Below are positions 1 to 5,674 of a DNA stretch of 5,975 nt, one piece after another (the first letter of the stretch is position 1; each line of letters begins with the position of its first letter). The stretch covers positions 1-5,975 of the forward strand of contig DATKDQ010000225.1 in NCBI GenBank assembly GCA_035544635.1. Reading direction: 5' to 3'. The notes beneath the pieces are model-generated. The model was not told the origin of the DNA and searched no databases. It saw only the letters and a program-made list of their open reading frames with translations. Position numbers and translations under genes: made by a program. The stretch comes from DATAFT01 sp035544635 (GTDB lineage Bacteria; Acidobacteriota; Thermoanaerobaculia; Multivoradales; Multivoraceae).

Positions 1-196
1 GAACCCGGAGGTCCTGCTCAAGGTCCTCGACGGGTGCGAGGTCAACGGTCACTACTGGGTGTTCTGGTCGGCGGGCACCAACGTGCGCCTGGTGGTCACG
101 GTGACGGATCGCCGCACGGCGCGGCAGCGCGTCTACGCCAACCCCGACCTGATGCCCGCGCTGCCGGTGACCGACATCCGAGCGTTCACCTGCTGA
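1..196 (+). CDS. C-terminal fragment of a probable secreted protein
   Basis: The 5' end lies outside the window; 64 codons are visible from base 2, ending in TGA at 194-196. The fragment has a beta-rich look: it begins NPEVLLKVLDGC, continues NGHYWVFWSAGTNV and LVVTVTD, and ends with the tail YANPDLMPALPVTDI then RAFTC. From memory, this arrangement of a KVLDG strand, an NG-x-(Y/F)-WVF strand, a T-N-V turn, a VTVTD strand and an NPD-x-x-P-A-x-P-V tail recurs at the C-termini of exported hypothetical proteins in Acidobacteriota and deltaproteobacteria-like genomes. No enzymatic function is known to me for it. The Cys in KVLDGC and the terminal Cys could form a disulfide, fitting an extracytoplasmic location (inference). 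The reading frame is well supported by its composition; the identity of the full protein cannot be judged from this piece. Confidence 0.75.
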   Translation, partial: NPEVLLKVLDGCEVNGHYWVFWSAGTNVRLVVTVTDRRTARQRVYANPDLMPALPVTDIRAFTC

Positions 197-248
197 TAGC
201 GCCGGTCCCGGCCGCCCCGCGACGCCGCAGCCATCCGGCAGGAGACGC

Positions 249-1208
249 GTGCTGACATTCGCCACCCACGCTGCTAGAAGGCCGCGCTGGCACGGCAAGT
301 GCAGCGCCGTCTGGAGGAGGCGACTACTGCGCCATATGGACAACCTTCGACGCGCCCCGCTCGACGGCCTGGAACACCCGCCGGACCGGCCTGCCCTGGG
401 CTGGGGAGAGCGCAAGCCGCGTCTCGTGCTCGAGTCGGCCGGGGTGAGTCACCCCGGGCGGCGCCGCTCGAACGAGGACCAGTATCTGATCGCGGATCTC
501 GCCGCGGCTCGGCGCCGCGCCGGCAGGCAGCCGTCCGAAGCCGCAGCCGAGGAAGCGCTCCTCGTCGTCGCCGACGGAATGGGAGGACATCCCAGCGGCG
601 AAGTGGCGAGTCTCCTCGCGGTGAGGGTGTTGCTGAAGGAGCTGGTCGACGCCCCATCGTCGAGTGAGTGCGACCCCCTCGGCTGGCTCGAGCTCGCGGT
701 ACGATCGAGCGACGAGGCGATTCATCGGACCAGCGCGCGGAGAAGGGATCTCGCGGCCATGGGGACGACCCTGACCGCTGCGTGGTGGATCCCGCCGATG
801 CTCTTCTACGGGCACGTCGGCGACAGCCGCCTCTATCTGCTCCGCGACGGACGCCTCACCCGCCTGACGCGTGACCACACGGTCAGCGCCGATCTGGGAC
901 ACGTGCTCACGCAGGCGATCGGAGGCAGCCACCGGGGCGCCGATCCCGATCTGGGCGTCCGCCGTCTCGAGCCCGGGGACTGGCTCCTGCTGTGCACCGA
1001 CGGGGTCGTGGGCGGCGTGACGGAAGAGGAGATCGCGCGCGTCCTCACGCTGGCCGACAGCGCGCGCACGGCTGCCATGGCGCTGCTCGAGGGGGCGCTC
1101 GCAACCGGCGACGGCGACAACATCACCGCGCTGGCGGTGCGGGTCTGGCCGGCGGCGCGCCGCGGCCACCTGCGGCCGCGCGGCGCCGAATCCACGGAGG
1201 CTCCATGA
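249..1208 (+). CDS. PP2C-family serine/threonine protein phosphatase
   Basis: The gene encodes 319 aa, a metal-dependent (Mg2+/Mn2+) phosphatase expected to remove phosphate from Ser/Thr of cytosolic proteins, usually opposing Hanks-type kinases. The PP2C signature motifs appear in order: NED at residues 75-77, VADGMGG from 107 (D109 and G110 for metal binding), MGTT at 171-174, GDSR at 191-194 followed by LYLLRDG, TQAIGG at 221-226, LLLCTDG to 252 (D251), and GDGDN at 287-291 (D290). All four usual acidic metal ligands are therefore present. The core has the length usual for stand-alone bacterial PP2C enzymes, with no membrane segment or extra domain. The GTG start at 249 has AGGAG at 240-244, four bases away. 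An in-frame ATG at 336 would remove 29 residues that are Arg-rich and use AGA, AGG, CGA and CTA codons, so the first 29 residues are uncertain. The stop overlaps the start of the peptidase gene by four bases. No partner kinase is visible. Confidence 0.93.
   Translation: MLTFATHAARRPRWHGKCSAVWRRRLLRHMDNLRRAPLDGLEHPPDRPALGWGERKPRLVLESAGVSHPGRRRSNEDQYLIADLAAARRRAGRQPSEAAAEEALLVVADGMGGHPSGEVASLLAVRVLLKELVDAPSSSECDPLGWLELAVRSSDEAIHRTSARRRDLAAMGTTLTAAWWIPPMLFYGHVGDSRLYLLRDGRLTRLTRDHTVSADLGHVLTQAIGGSHRGADPDLGVRRLEPGDWLLLCTDGVVGGVTEEEIARVLTLADSARTAAMALLEGALATGDGDNITALAVRVWPAARRGHLRPRGAESTEAP
1196..1200 (+). promoter_or_regulatory. Shine-Dalgarno site of the M48 peptidase gene
   Basis: GGAGG lies four bases before the ATG at 1205, inside the last codons of the phosphatase gene. 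It fixes the peptidase start at the ATGA overlap and allows independent ribosome loading as well as coupling. Confidence 0.7.
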
Positions 1209-2074
1209 CGAACCAGACCCTCCCCAGTGGCATCCTCGAAGCGCCCGCACGCGGCGCGGCACGCCGCGTGAGTCCTTCCTCCGCGCACCGGGCGGCGGGA
1301 GCGGTGGCGCTCGCCGGGGTGCTTGCCCTGTCCTGCGCCACCAGCGGCGTCAATCGCGGCGATTTCAATCTCATCTCGCTCGAAGAGGAGTGGGAGCTCG
1401 GGGCGCAGCTCGCGCGCGACCTCGAGCAGAAGCTCGATCTGGTCAAGGACGGCAGGGCGGTGAGATACCTCAACGAGGTGGGGAACGCGATCGTCCGCCG
1501 CACCGAGCTGGCGCAGGCGCCCTGGGAGTTTCACCTGGTGAACGACCCGGCGATCAACGCGTTCAACATCCCGGGAGGCCACGTCTACGTCTACAAGGGA
1601 CTGGTGGAGGCCGCTCCCGACGCGGCGGCCTTCGCCGGAGTCCTCGCTCACGAGATCGGCCACGGCGTCGCCCGCCACGGCACCGAGCAGCTCAGCAAGT
1701 CCTACGGTCTCAGCGTGCTCGGGGGCGTGCTCCTCGGCCGGAATCCCGCCGTCTACGAGCAGATCCTCGCGCAGATCCTGGCCGGCGGCGCCATCGCCAA
1801 GTTCTCGCGCGCGGACGAGCGCGAGGCCGACGAGCTCGGGGTCCGCTACAGCCACCAGGCCGGCTACGATCCGCTGGGTCTCGCCCGCATGCTCGAGGTC
1901 CTGCTCGATCAGCGCCGGCGCTCGCCCGGCCGCGTCGAGAGCTTCTTCGCGACGCATCCGGCGACCGAGGAGCGCATCGCGGACACGCGGCAGATGGCGG
2001 CGGCGCTCGAGGGCGGCCGGCGCAACGACCCCGCCTTCGACGACTTCCAGCGAGTCGCGGCCCGGGCCAACTGA
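1205..2074 (+). CDS. M48-family zinc metallopeptidase, probable lipoprotein
   Basis: The 289-aa protein is a predicted zinc endopeptidase of the M48 family, in the group of periplasmic or outer-membrane-anchored proteases such as BepA and LoiP. The zinc motif HEIGH lies at 149-153 (H149, E150 and H153), and the third ligand is probably E205 in SRADEREAD (201-209). Other family landmarks are NAFNIPGGHVYVYKGL at 118-133, AGYDP at 219-223 and the C-terminal THPATEERI at 250-258. No TPR repeats follow, so it is shorter than BepA. The N-terminus has Arg residues, a hydrophobic stretch at about 30-43, and a lipobox-like ALSC with C44 as the likely lipidated residue. The ATG start has a good ribosome site and overlaps the phosphatase stop (ATGA). 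A GTG at 1268 would give a more usual signal-peptide length but lacks that support. Expected role: degradation or maturation of envelope proteins. Subfamily assignment is inference. Confidence 0.92.
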   Translation: MTNQTLPSGILEAPARGAARRVSPSSAHRAAGAVALAGVLALSCATSGVNRGDFNLISLEEEWELGAQLARDLEQKLDLVKDGRAVRYLNEVGNAIVRRTELAQAPWEFHLVNDPAINAFNIPGGHVYVYKGLVEAAPDAAAFAGVLAHEIGHGVARHGTEQLSKSYGLSVLGGVLLGRNPAVYEQILAQILAGGAIAKFSRADEREADELGVRYSHQAGYDPLGLARMLEVLLDQRRRSPGRVESFFATHPATEERIADTRQMAAALEGGRRNDPAFDDFQRVAARAN

Positions 2075-2081
2075 GGCCCGG
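2062..2081. terminator. GC-rich hairpin at convergent gene ends (weak terminator candidate)
   Basis: CCGGGCC (2062-2068) pairs with GGCCCGG (2075-2081) around the loop AACTGA, which contains the peptidase stop codon. The stem has seven G-C pairs. No T run follows on either strand, so this is not a canonical intrinsic terminator. It lies where two convergent transcripts must end and could slow polymerase from either side. Such short GC stems also arise by chance in DNA of this composition. Confidence 0.25.
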
Positions 2082-2099
2082 CGACCGGCGGACCTGCCC

Positions 2100-3281
2100 C
2101 TACTCCACGACGCTGCAGGCGGCCGCGGGCCTGCGCACCGGGTTGCACCGCGCGACACCGCCGCCCGGAAGATCGACCTGGTAGCCGGTGCCGAACGCCG
2201 GGCTCTCGGGGTGGCTCGCGAGATAGTAGTCGGTCGAGACGAAGTGGGCGCCGCTCGCGAAGGCCGCCTCGCGACGGGTGGTGTCGCCGCTGCGCGCCTC
2301 GCGCGTGTCGGCGTCGGCGCGGGTCCGCACCAGGAAGCCGCGCGCCACCAGCTCGGAGATCCGCGCGCCGTCGCGCACCGGGTCGTTCACGACGAGAAAG
2401 GCCGCCTCGTCGCGATCGGGGGCGGCGTTGGCGAACATGGCGCGGCCGCGAAGCGAGGGATGCCCGGCGACGTAGCGCTCGAGCTTCGCGCCGCTCTCGT
2501 CGAGCACGAACAGGAACCTCCCGCGCGCCTCCTCGATCGCCGGCCAGCCGTTCGCGAGCACCGCGTCGCGCAGTGTCGCGTGCTCGCCGCGGACGTCGTC
2601 GGGCACGATCAGGCGCTGGCGCGGAAGGACCGCGAGGATCTCGCGGTCGAGCGTGTCGAAGGCGGGCGCGTCGAACGGGAGCGGCACCACGGCGTCGATG
2701 CCCTCGAGCGCGCCGTCCTTGGCGTTCATGCTCACGACGATCGGGAGATGCCGCGGGTGCGCGTCGGACCAGGCGCGGAGCTCCTCGAGGCAGCGGTAGA
2801 GCGTCAGGCAGTTGCTGCGAAAGTCGAGGTCCTGAACGTGGAGGACCTTGAAGCCCGGCGCCTTCATCTCGCCTCGTGCGTCGTACGGGCGCAGTGCTCC
2901 GCCGTCGCCGCGCTCGGCGAGCCACGCCAGGCCGGCCGGCGCCGCGTAGCGGCCCCCCTCGGGGTCGTGGAACACGTCGAGCTCGAGCTTGCGCAGACCG
3001 CGATCGAGCTGCTCGGTGAGGCTCGGGTGGCCGTACTCGAGCGGCCGGATACGCTCGGGGGAGCGGCGCTCGAGGAGGAGCGCGAAGAGCGCGGGATCGA
3101 TCGCCTGCTTGTAGCTGTTGTGCGAGCCCACGACCTGCAGGTCGTTGAGCCGGAGCGGCTGGTCGGCCGCCGGCGGCGGCTGTGCGCACGCACTGCCGGC
3201 AATGGCCGCAGCCACCAGCGCCGCCGCCGGGCCGGACCTCGCCCCGCTGCGAGCCCGGCGGTCGCGGGGGTTGCAGCCCAC
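2100..3281 (-). CDS. Secreted Ca2+-dependent phosphatidylinositol phospholipase C-like protein
   Basis: From the GTG at 3281 the product is 393 aa. It matches my knowledge of the Ca2+-dependent PI-PLC (PLC-C1-like) family, TIM-barrel phosphodiesterases that cleave phosphatidylinositol or related glycerophosphodiesters. The barrel opens with LNDLQVVGSHNSYK at 45-58 (H54 probably catalytic). It continues with LEYGHPSLTEQLD (81-93), LELDVFHDPEGG (99-110, E100 and D102 likely metal ligands) and HVQDLDF (148-154, H148 the likely second catalytic His). It closes with FVSTDYY at 347-353. The N-terminus has several Arg, the hydrophobic run AALVAAAIAG and then SACAQ, which fits signal peptidase cleavage after ACA or, less well, a lipobox. 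The protein is therefore probably exported. An in-frame GTG at 3350 overlaps the amidase stop (GTGA) but would place 23 residues upstream and read through the palindrome at 3305-3330. Neither start has a convincing ribosome site. The actual lipid substrate is unknown. Confidence 0.88.
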   Translation of the reverse strand: MGCNPRDRRARSGARSGPAAALVAAAIAGSACAQPPPAADQPLRLNDLQVVGSHNSYKQAIDPALFALLLERRSPERIRPLEYGHPSLTEQLDRGLRKLELDVFHDPEGGRYAAPAGLAWLAERGDGGALRPYDARGEMKAPGFKVLHVQDLDFRSNCLTLYRCLEELRAWSDAHPRHLPIVVSMNAKDGALEGIDAVVPLPFDAPAFDTLDREILAVLPRQRLIVPDDVRGEHATLRDAVLANGWPAIEEARGRFLFVLDESGAKLERYVAGHPSLRGRAMFANAAPDRDEAAFLVVNDPVRDGARISELVARGFLVRTRADADTREARSGDTTRREAAFASGAHFVSTDYYLASHPESPAFGTGYQVDLPGGGVARCNPVRRPAAACSVVE

Positions 3282-3304
3282 ACTCGCGGTCGAGCGGGCG
3301 GAGG

Positions 3305-3330
3305 CCGATTTGAACGACGGTTCAAATCGG
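3305..3330. promoter_or_regulatory. Perfect inverted repeat, candidate repressor operator
   Basis: The arms CCGATTTGAAC (3305-3315) and GTTCAAATCGG (3320-3330) are exact reverse complements separated by GACG. The core TTTGAAC-N4-GTTCAAA is far more AT-rich than its surroundings and resembles the dyad operators of TetR/AcrR-type dimeric repressors (known type; match is by eye). It lies about 24-49 bases upstream of the preferred phospholipase start and just after the amidase stop. On the minus strand TTGAAC could double as a weak -35 element, but I see no -10 box. A transcribed hairpin ending the amidase message is the alternative, although no T tract follows. Confidence 0.55.
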
Positions 3331-3346
3331 TCGCCGGCCCCAACCG

Positions 3347-4804
3347 TCACGACGCCAGCCCCGGCGGAGGACGGAACCCGCCCAGCAGGCGCTCGAGATG
3401 GCGCGCGATCGCGAGCGTGGTGCGATCCTCGAGGTAGGGGCCGGCGATCTGGATCCCCACCGGCAGACCTTCCGGCGTGAGCCCCACCGGCACCACCGTG
3501 GCCGGAAGGTAGGCGACGCCGGTCACGCCCATCCACTTGATGAGGTCGCCGTACGGCCGGGGCTCGCCGTCGACCTGGATGGTGCGCCGGCTCATCGGCT
3601 CGGAATGGTCGTGCGGGATGGCCGGCACCGGCGAGACCGGCAGCAGGACGGCGTCCCACTCCTTGAAGAAATGGAACCACTTCTTGCGCATCTGGAGCCG
3701 GCGCTCGTTGGCGGAGAGCCACGCGCGGTGACGCAGCACCGAGTGCTCCATACCCGGGTCGTGGCTCCCGGTGAGGACGCGCTGGGCCATCGACTCGATC
3801 TCGTCGTAGGTGAAGCCGCCGCACTCGGCGGCGCCCAGGAGCTGGTCGAAGACGCGGCTGGCGTAGGCGAGCGTGAAGTCGGGCCGAGCGTCGCGCGCGA
3901 CGGTGGCGCCGGCCCGCTCGAGGGCATCCACCGCGCCGGCGAGAAGCGCCGACACCTGGCGCGAGAGCGGGCAGAGCTCGTCGTCGATCCAGGCGGCGAT
4001 GCGGAAGTCCTCGAGGCGGTCGTGGCGCGCCGGCCGCAGCGCGAGGCTCCAGCCCACCGACTCCCACTCGTCGGGGCCGGCGAGCACGTCGAGCCCGAGC
4101 TCGAGGTCCTCGACGGTGCGCGCCATCGGCCCGGCGACCGCGATGTCGGCCTGGGTCAGCGTTCCCGGCGGCCCCGGGATCTGCCCCTGCGCCGGCACCA
4201 GGCGGTACGACGGCTTGTGGCCGACCACGCCGCACGAGTGCGACGGGTTGCGGATCGAGCCGCCGATGTCCGAGCCGAGCTCGAGCGGCGTGAGACCCGC
4301 GGCCAGCGCCCCGGCCGCGCCACCCGACGATCCGCCCGGTGTGCGGCTCGGGTCCCACGGGTTGTTCGACTGGCCGAAGACCGCGTTGTAGCTCTGCACG
4401 TCCCCGGCGTAGAGCGGCAGGTTGGTCTTGCCGAAGACGACGGCGCCCGCTGCGCGCAGCCGCGCCACCGGGACCGCGTCCTCGCCCGGGATGTGATGCG
4501 CCAGATCGGGCGCGCCCGAGGTGGTGCGCAGGCCCGCAGTCTGGAACGAGTCCTTGATCGTCATCGGCACGCCGTGGAGCGGACCCCGCCACTCACCGCG
4601 CGCGAGCTCGTCGTCGGCGGCCGCGGCGTCGCGGCGCGCGCGCTCGGGGTCGAGCGTGACCACCAGGTTGAGGTCGCGATCGTGCCGCTCGACCCGCTCG
4701 AGCAGCGCGTCGAGCGCCTCGCGGCTCGATACCTTCTTCGCCCGGATCGCGGCCGCGAGCTCGGTCGCCGAGAGGTAGCAGAGATCGGTGATCGCCGGGC
4801 TCAT
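3347..4804 (-). CDS. Amidase-signature family hydrolase
   Basis: The 485-aa protein is a complete member of the amidase-signature family, which hydrolyses carboxamide bonds with a Ser-cisSer-Lys triad. Lys84 sits in PMTIKD (80-85), the cis-Ser lies in GGSSGG at 157-162, and the nucleophile is Ser183 in GSDIGGSIR (177-185). Supporting motifs are LHGVP (76-80), VFGKTNLP (123-130), NPW (148-150), TPGGSSGG, and the C-terminal LPVGIQIAGPYLED. The length is normal and there is no signal peptide or membrane anchor, so it is probably cytoplasmic. The conserved core does not separate fatty-acid amide, aryl-amide or other small-amide substrates. GatA is unlikely because no gatB or gatC is adjacent. The ATG at 4804 has GGAG at 4810-4813 and overlaps the TGA of the upstream DUF2911-like gene (ATGA), so the two are co-transcribed and probably translationally coupled. 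Confidence 0.95.
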   Translation of the reverse strand: MSPAITDLCYLSATELAAAIRAKKVSSREALDALLERVERHDRDLNLVVTLDPERARRDAAAADDELARGEWRGPLHGVPMTIKDSFQTAGLRTTSGAPDLAHHIPGEDAVPVARLRAAGAVVFGKTNLPLYAGDVQSYNAVFGQSNNPWDPSRTPGGSSGGAAGALAAGLTPLELGSDIGGSIRNPSHSCGVVGHKPSYRLVPAQGQIPGPPGTLTQADIAVAGPMARTVEDLELGLDVLAGPDEWESVGWSLALRPARHDRLEDFRIAAWIDDELCPLSRQVSALLAGAVDALERAGATVARDARPDFTLAYASRVFDQLLGAAECGGFTYDEIESMAQRVLTGSHDPGMEHSVLRHRAWLSANERRLQMRKKWFHFFKEWDAVLLPVSPVPAIPHDHSEPMSRRTIQVDGEPRPYGDLIKWMGVTGVAYLPATVVPVGLTPEGLPVGIQIAGPYLEDRTTLAIARHLERLLGGFRPPPGLAS

Positions 4805-5598
4805 CTCGACTCCGCGCTCGGCACCGCCATGCCGGGGCCGGCCTCGAACTCCGCGCTCCAGCGGTGAGCGCCCCAGGCGATCGTGAGCTGTCCGCCGCCG
4901 TTACTCTCGAGGAGCGTGACCGCGAACACCGGTGCCGGCGCGGCCTGGTCGAGCCGATAGAGGACCGGCGCCTCGCCGACGTCGGTCTCCGGATCGCGCA
5001 TCGTTCCCCAGATGTCGGGCTCCCGGTTGAGGACCAGGCTCCAGTCGTCGCCCCGCTTGCGCAGCCAGAGGCTGTAGACGCCGGGATAGCCGGGGGCGAC
5101 GTTCTCGGGTCGCGCCACCATGCCGCCGTCGAAGCGCATCTCGACCTCGGTCTTGAGCTTCACCGCCATCGCGCCCGTGAGCTGGAGCACGTCGCCGTCT
5201 TCGAGCGCGGCGATCGCCTCCGCGTCGGGACCGTCCGCGGGCAGCAGCGGGTGGATCACCTGGATCGTGCCGGCCGGCAGCGCGAGCTTCGCCGTCGCGT
5301 TGACGCGCACGCGGTGCGCATCCCCACCGTCGTCGCCCTCGCCGTCGTTCCCGTCCGCGCCAGCGCCGGAACGCGCGCCGCCGGGCGGCACGGTCGCGGG
5401 CGCCGGCTGCGGCTCCTCCGCCTGGGCCGACGACGACGACGATGCGGAGGCCGGGCGCTGGCCGGCCTCCGCCCGAACGGGGGGCGGATCCTGCGCGGCT
5501 GCCCGAGCGTGCGGCGGATCCTGCGCCGCCGCGTCCCTGGCCGCCCAGGCCGTCATCCACAACGCGAGGGCAAAGGTGCCCGAGGAGACGATGTTCAT
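4801..5598 (-). CDS. Exported protein with DUF2911-like C-terminal half
   Basis: From the ATG at 5598 the product is 265 aa. The N-terminus, with hydrophobic FALALWMTAWAA and then AAAQ near 23-26, reads as a signal peptide cleaved after about A25. Residues 26-95 are low complexity: AAAQDPP twice at a ten-residue period, five serines at 53-57, Pro/Ala, then Gly/Asp. The folded part (about 96-255) contains GVYSLWLRKRGDDWSLVLN, DIWGT, and LTIAWGAHRWSAEF. From memory this is the DUF2911 pattern (Y-T-L-W, W-x-L-x-x-N, W-G-T, L-x-x-x-W); no biochemical function is known to me. The start is supported by GAGGTG just upstream. An in-frame GTG at 5664 would add 22 residues ahead of the signal peptide and is less likely. 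The stop overlaps the amidase ATG by four bases, so a periplasmic protein is co-expressed with a cytoplasmic hydrolase. Confidence 0.85.
   Translation of the reverse strand: MNIVSSGTFALALWMTAWAARDAAAQDPPHARAAAQDPPPVRAEAGQRPASASSSSSAQAEEPQPAPATVPPGGARSGAGADGNDGEGDDGGDAHRVRVNATAKLALPAGTIQVIHPLLPADGPDAEAIAALEDGDVLQLTGAMAVKLKTEVEMRFDGGMVARPENVAPGYPGVYSLWLRKRGDDWSLVLNREPDIWGTMRDPETDVGEAPVLYRLDQAAPAPVFAVTLLESNGGGQLTIAWGAHRWSAEFEAGPGMAVPSAESR
5428..5442. repeat. (CGA)5 trinucleotide run
   Basis: Five perfect CGA triplets, read on the minus strand as five TCG codons for the Ser run in the DUF2911-like protein's linker. Triplet slippage would change linker length without breaking the frame. Confidence 0.8.
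5483..5526. repeat. Two-copy direct repeat, 30-bp period
   Basis: GGCGGATCCTGCGC occurs at 5483-5496 and again at 5513-5526, with near-identity a few bases beyond each copy. On the minus strand each copy encodes the AAQDPP unit of the linker, so this looks like a small in-frame duplication. Confidence 0.75.
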
Positions 5599-5601
5599 GC
5601 C

Positions 5602-5607
5602 CACCTC
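5602..5607 (-). promoter_or_regulatory. Shine-Dalgarno site deciding the DUF2911-like start
   Basis: The minus strand reads GAGGTG here, with its GAGG core five bases before the ATG at 5598. The competing GTG at 5664 has only a poor GAGTGAG farther upstream, so this site favours 5598, which also places the signal peptide at the very N-terminus. Confidence 0.6.
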
Positions 5608-5674
5608 GATTGCGACCGGAAGCGCCGGCTCTCGCTCCCCGGCGCCGCTGCATTCCGTTGGCACGGACCGTATC

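Noticed and set aside
197..248. Promoter or terminator between the first fragment and the phosphatase
   Set aside because: Apart from AGGAG near 240, I see no -35/-10 pair and no stem followed by T residues.
992..1204. Possible longer start for the M48 peptidase inside the phosphatase gene
   Set aside because: The added residues are Arg/Gly/His repeats from the overlapping frame. The ATG at 1205 has a strong ribosome site and precedes the signal peptide.
833..2158. Minus-strand open frame of 441 codons opposite the phosphatase and peptidase
   Set aside because: It spans two real genes and the intergenic gap, with biased composition and no domain signature.
3305..3330. Intrinsic terminator reading of the palindrome
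   Set aside because: The arms are only moderately GC-rich and no T tract follows on either strand, so the operator reading is preferred, though a 3'-end hairpin cannot be excluded.
2211..3437. Open frame of 408 codons on the plus strand opposite the phospholipase
   Set aside because: No recognisable motif; it is a composition shadow of the minus-strand gene with clear PI-PLC motifs.
3351..4592. Upstream extension of the phospholipase frame across the amidase (830-residue reading)
   Set aside because: The frame simply lacks stops. The extension is low-complexity Arg/Ala/Gly and overlaps a well-supported gene in another frame.
3398..4867. Open frame of 489 codons on the plus strand, antisense to the amidase
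   Set aside because: Its translation is Arg/Ala/Glu/Val-rich with no motif, and it mirrors the amidase, whose catalytic residues are all intact. Long antisense frames are expected at this GC content.
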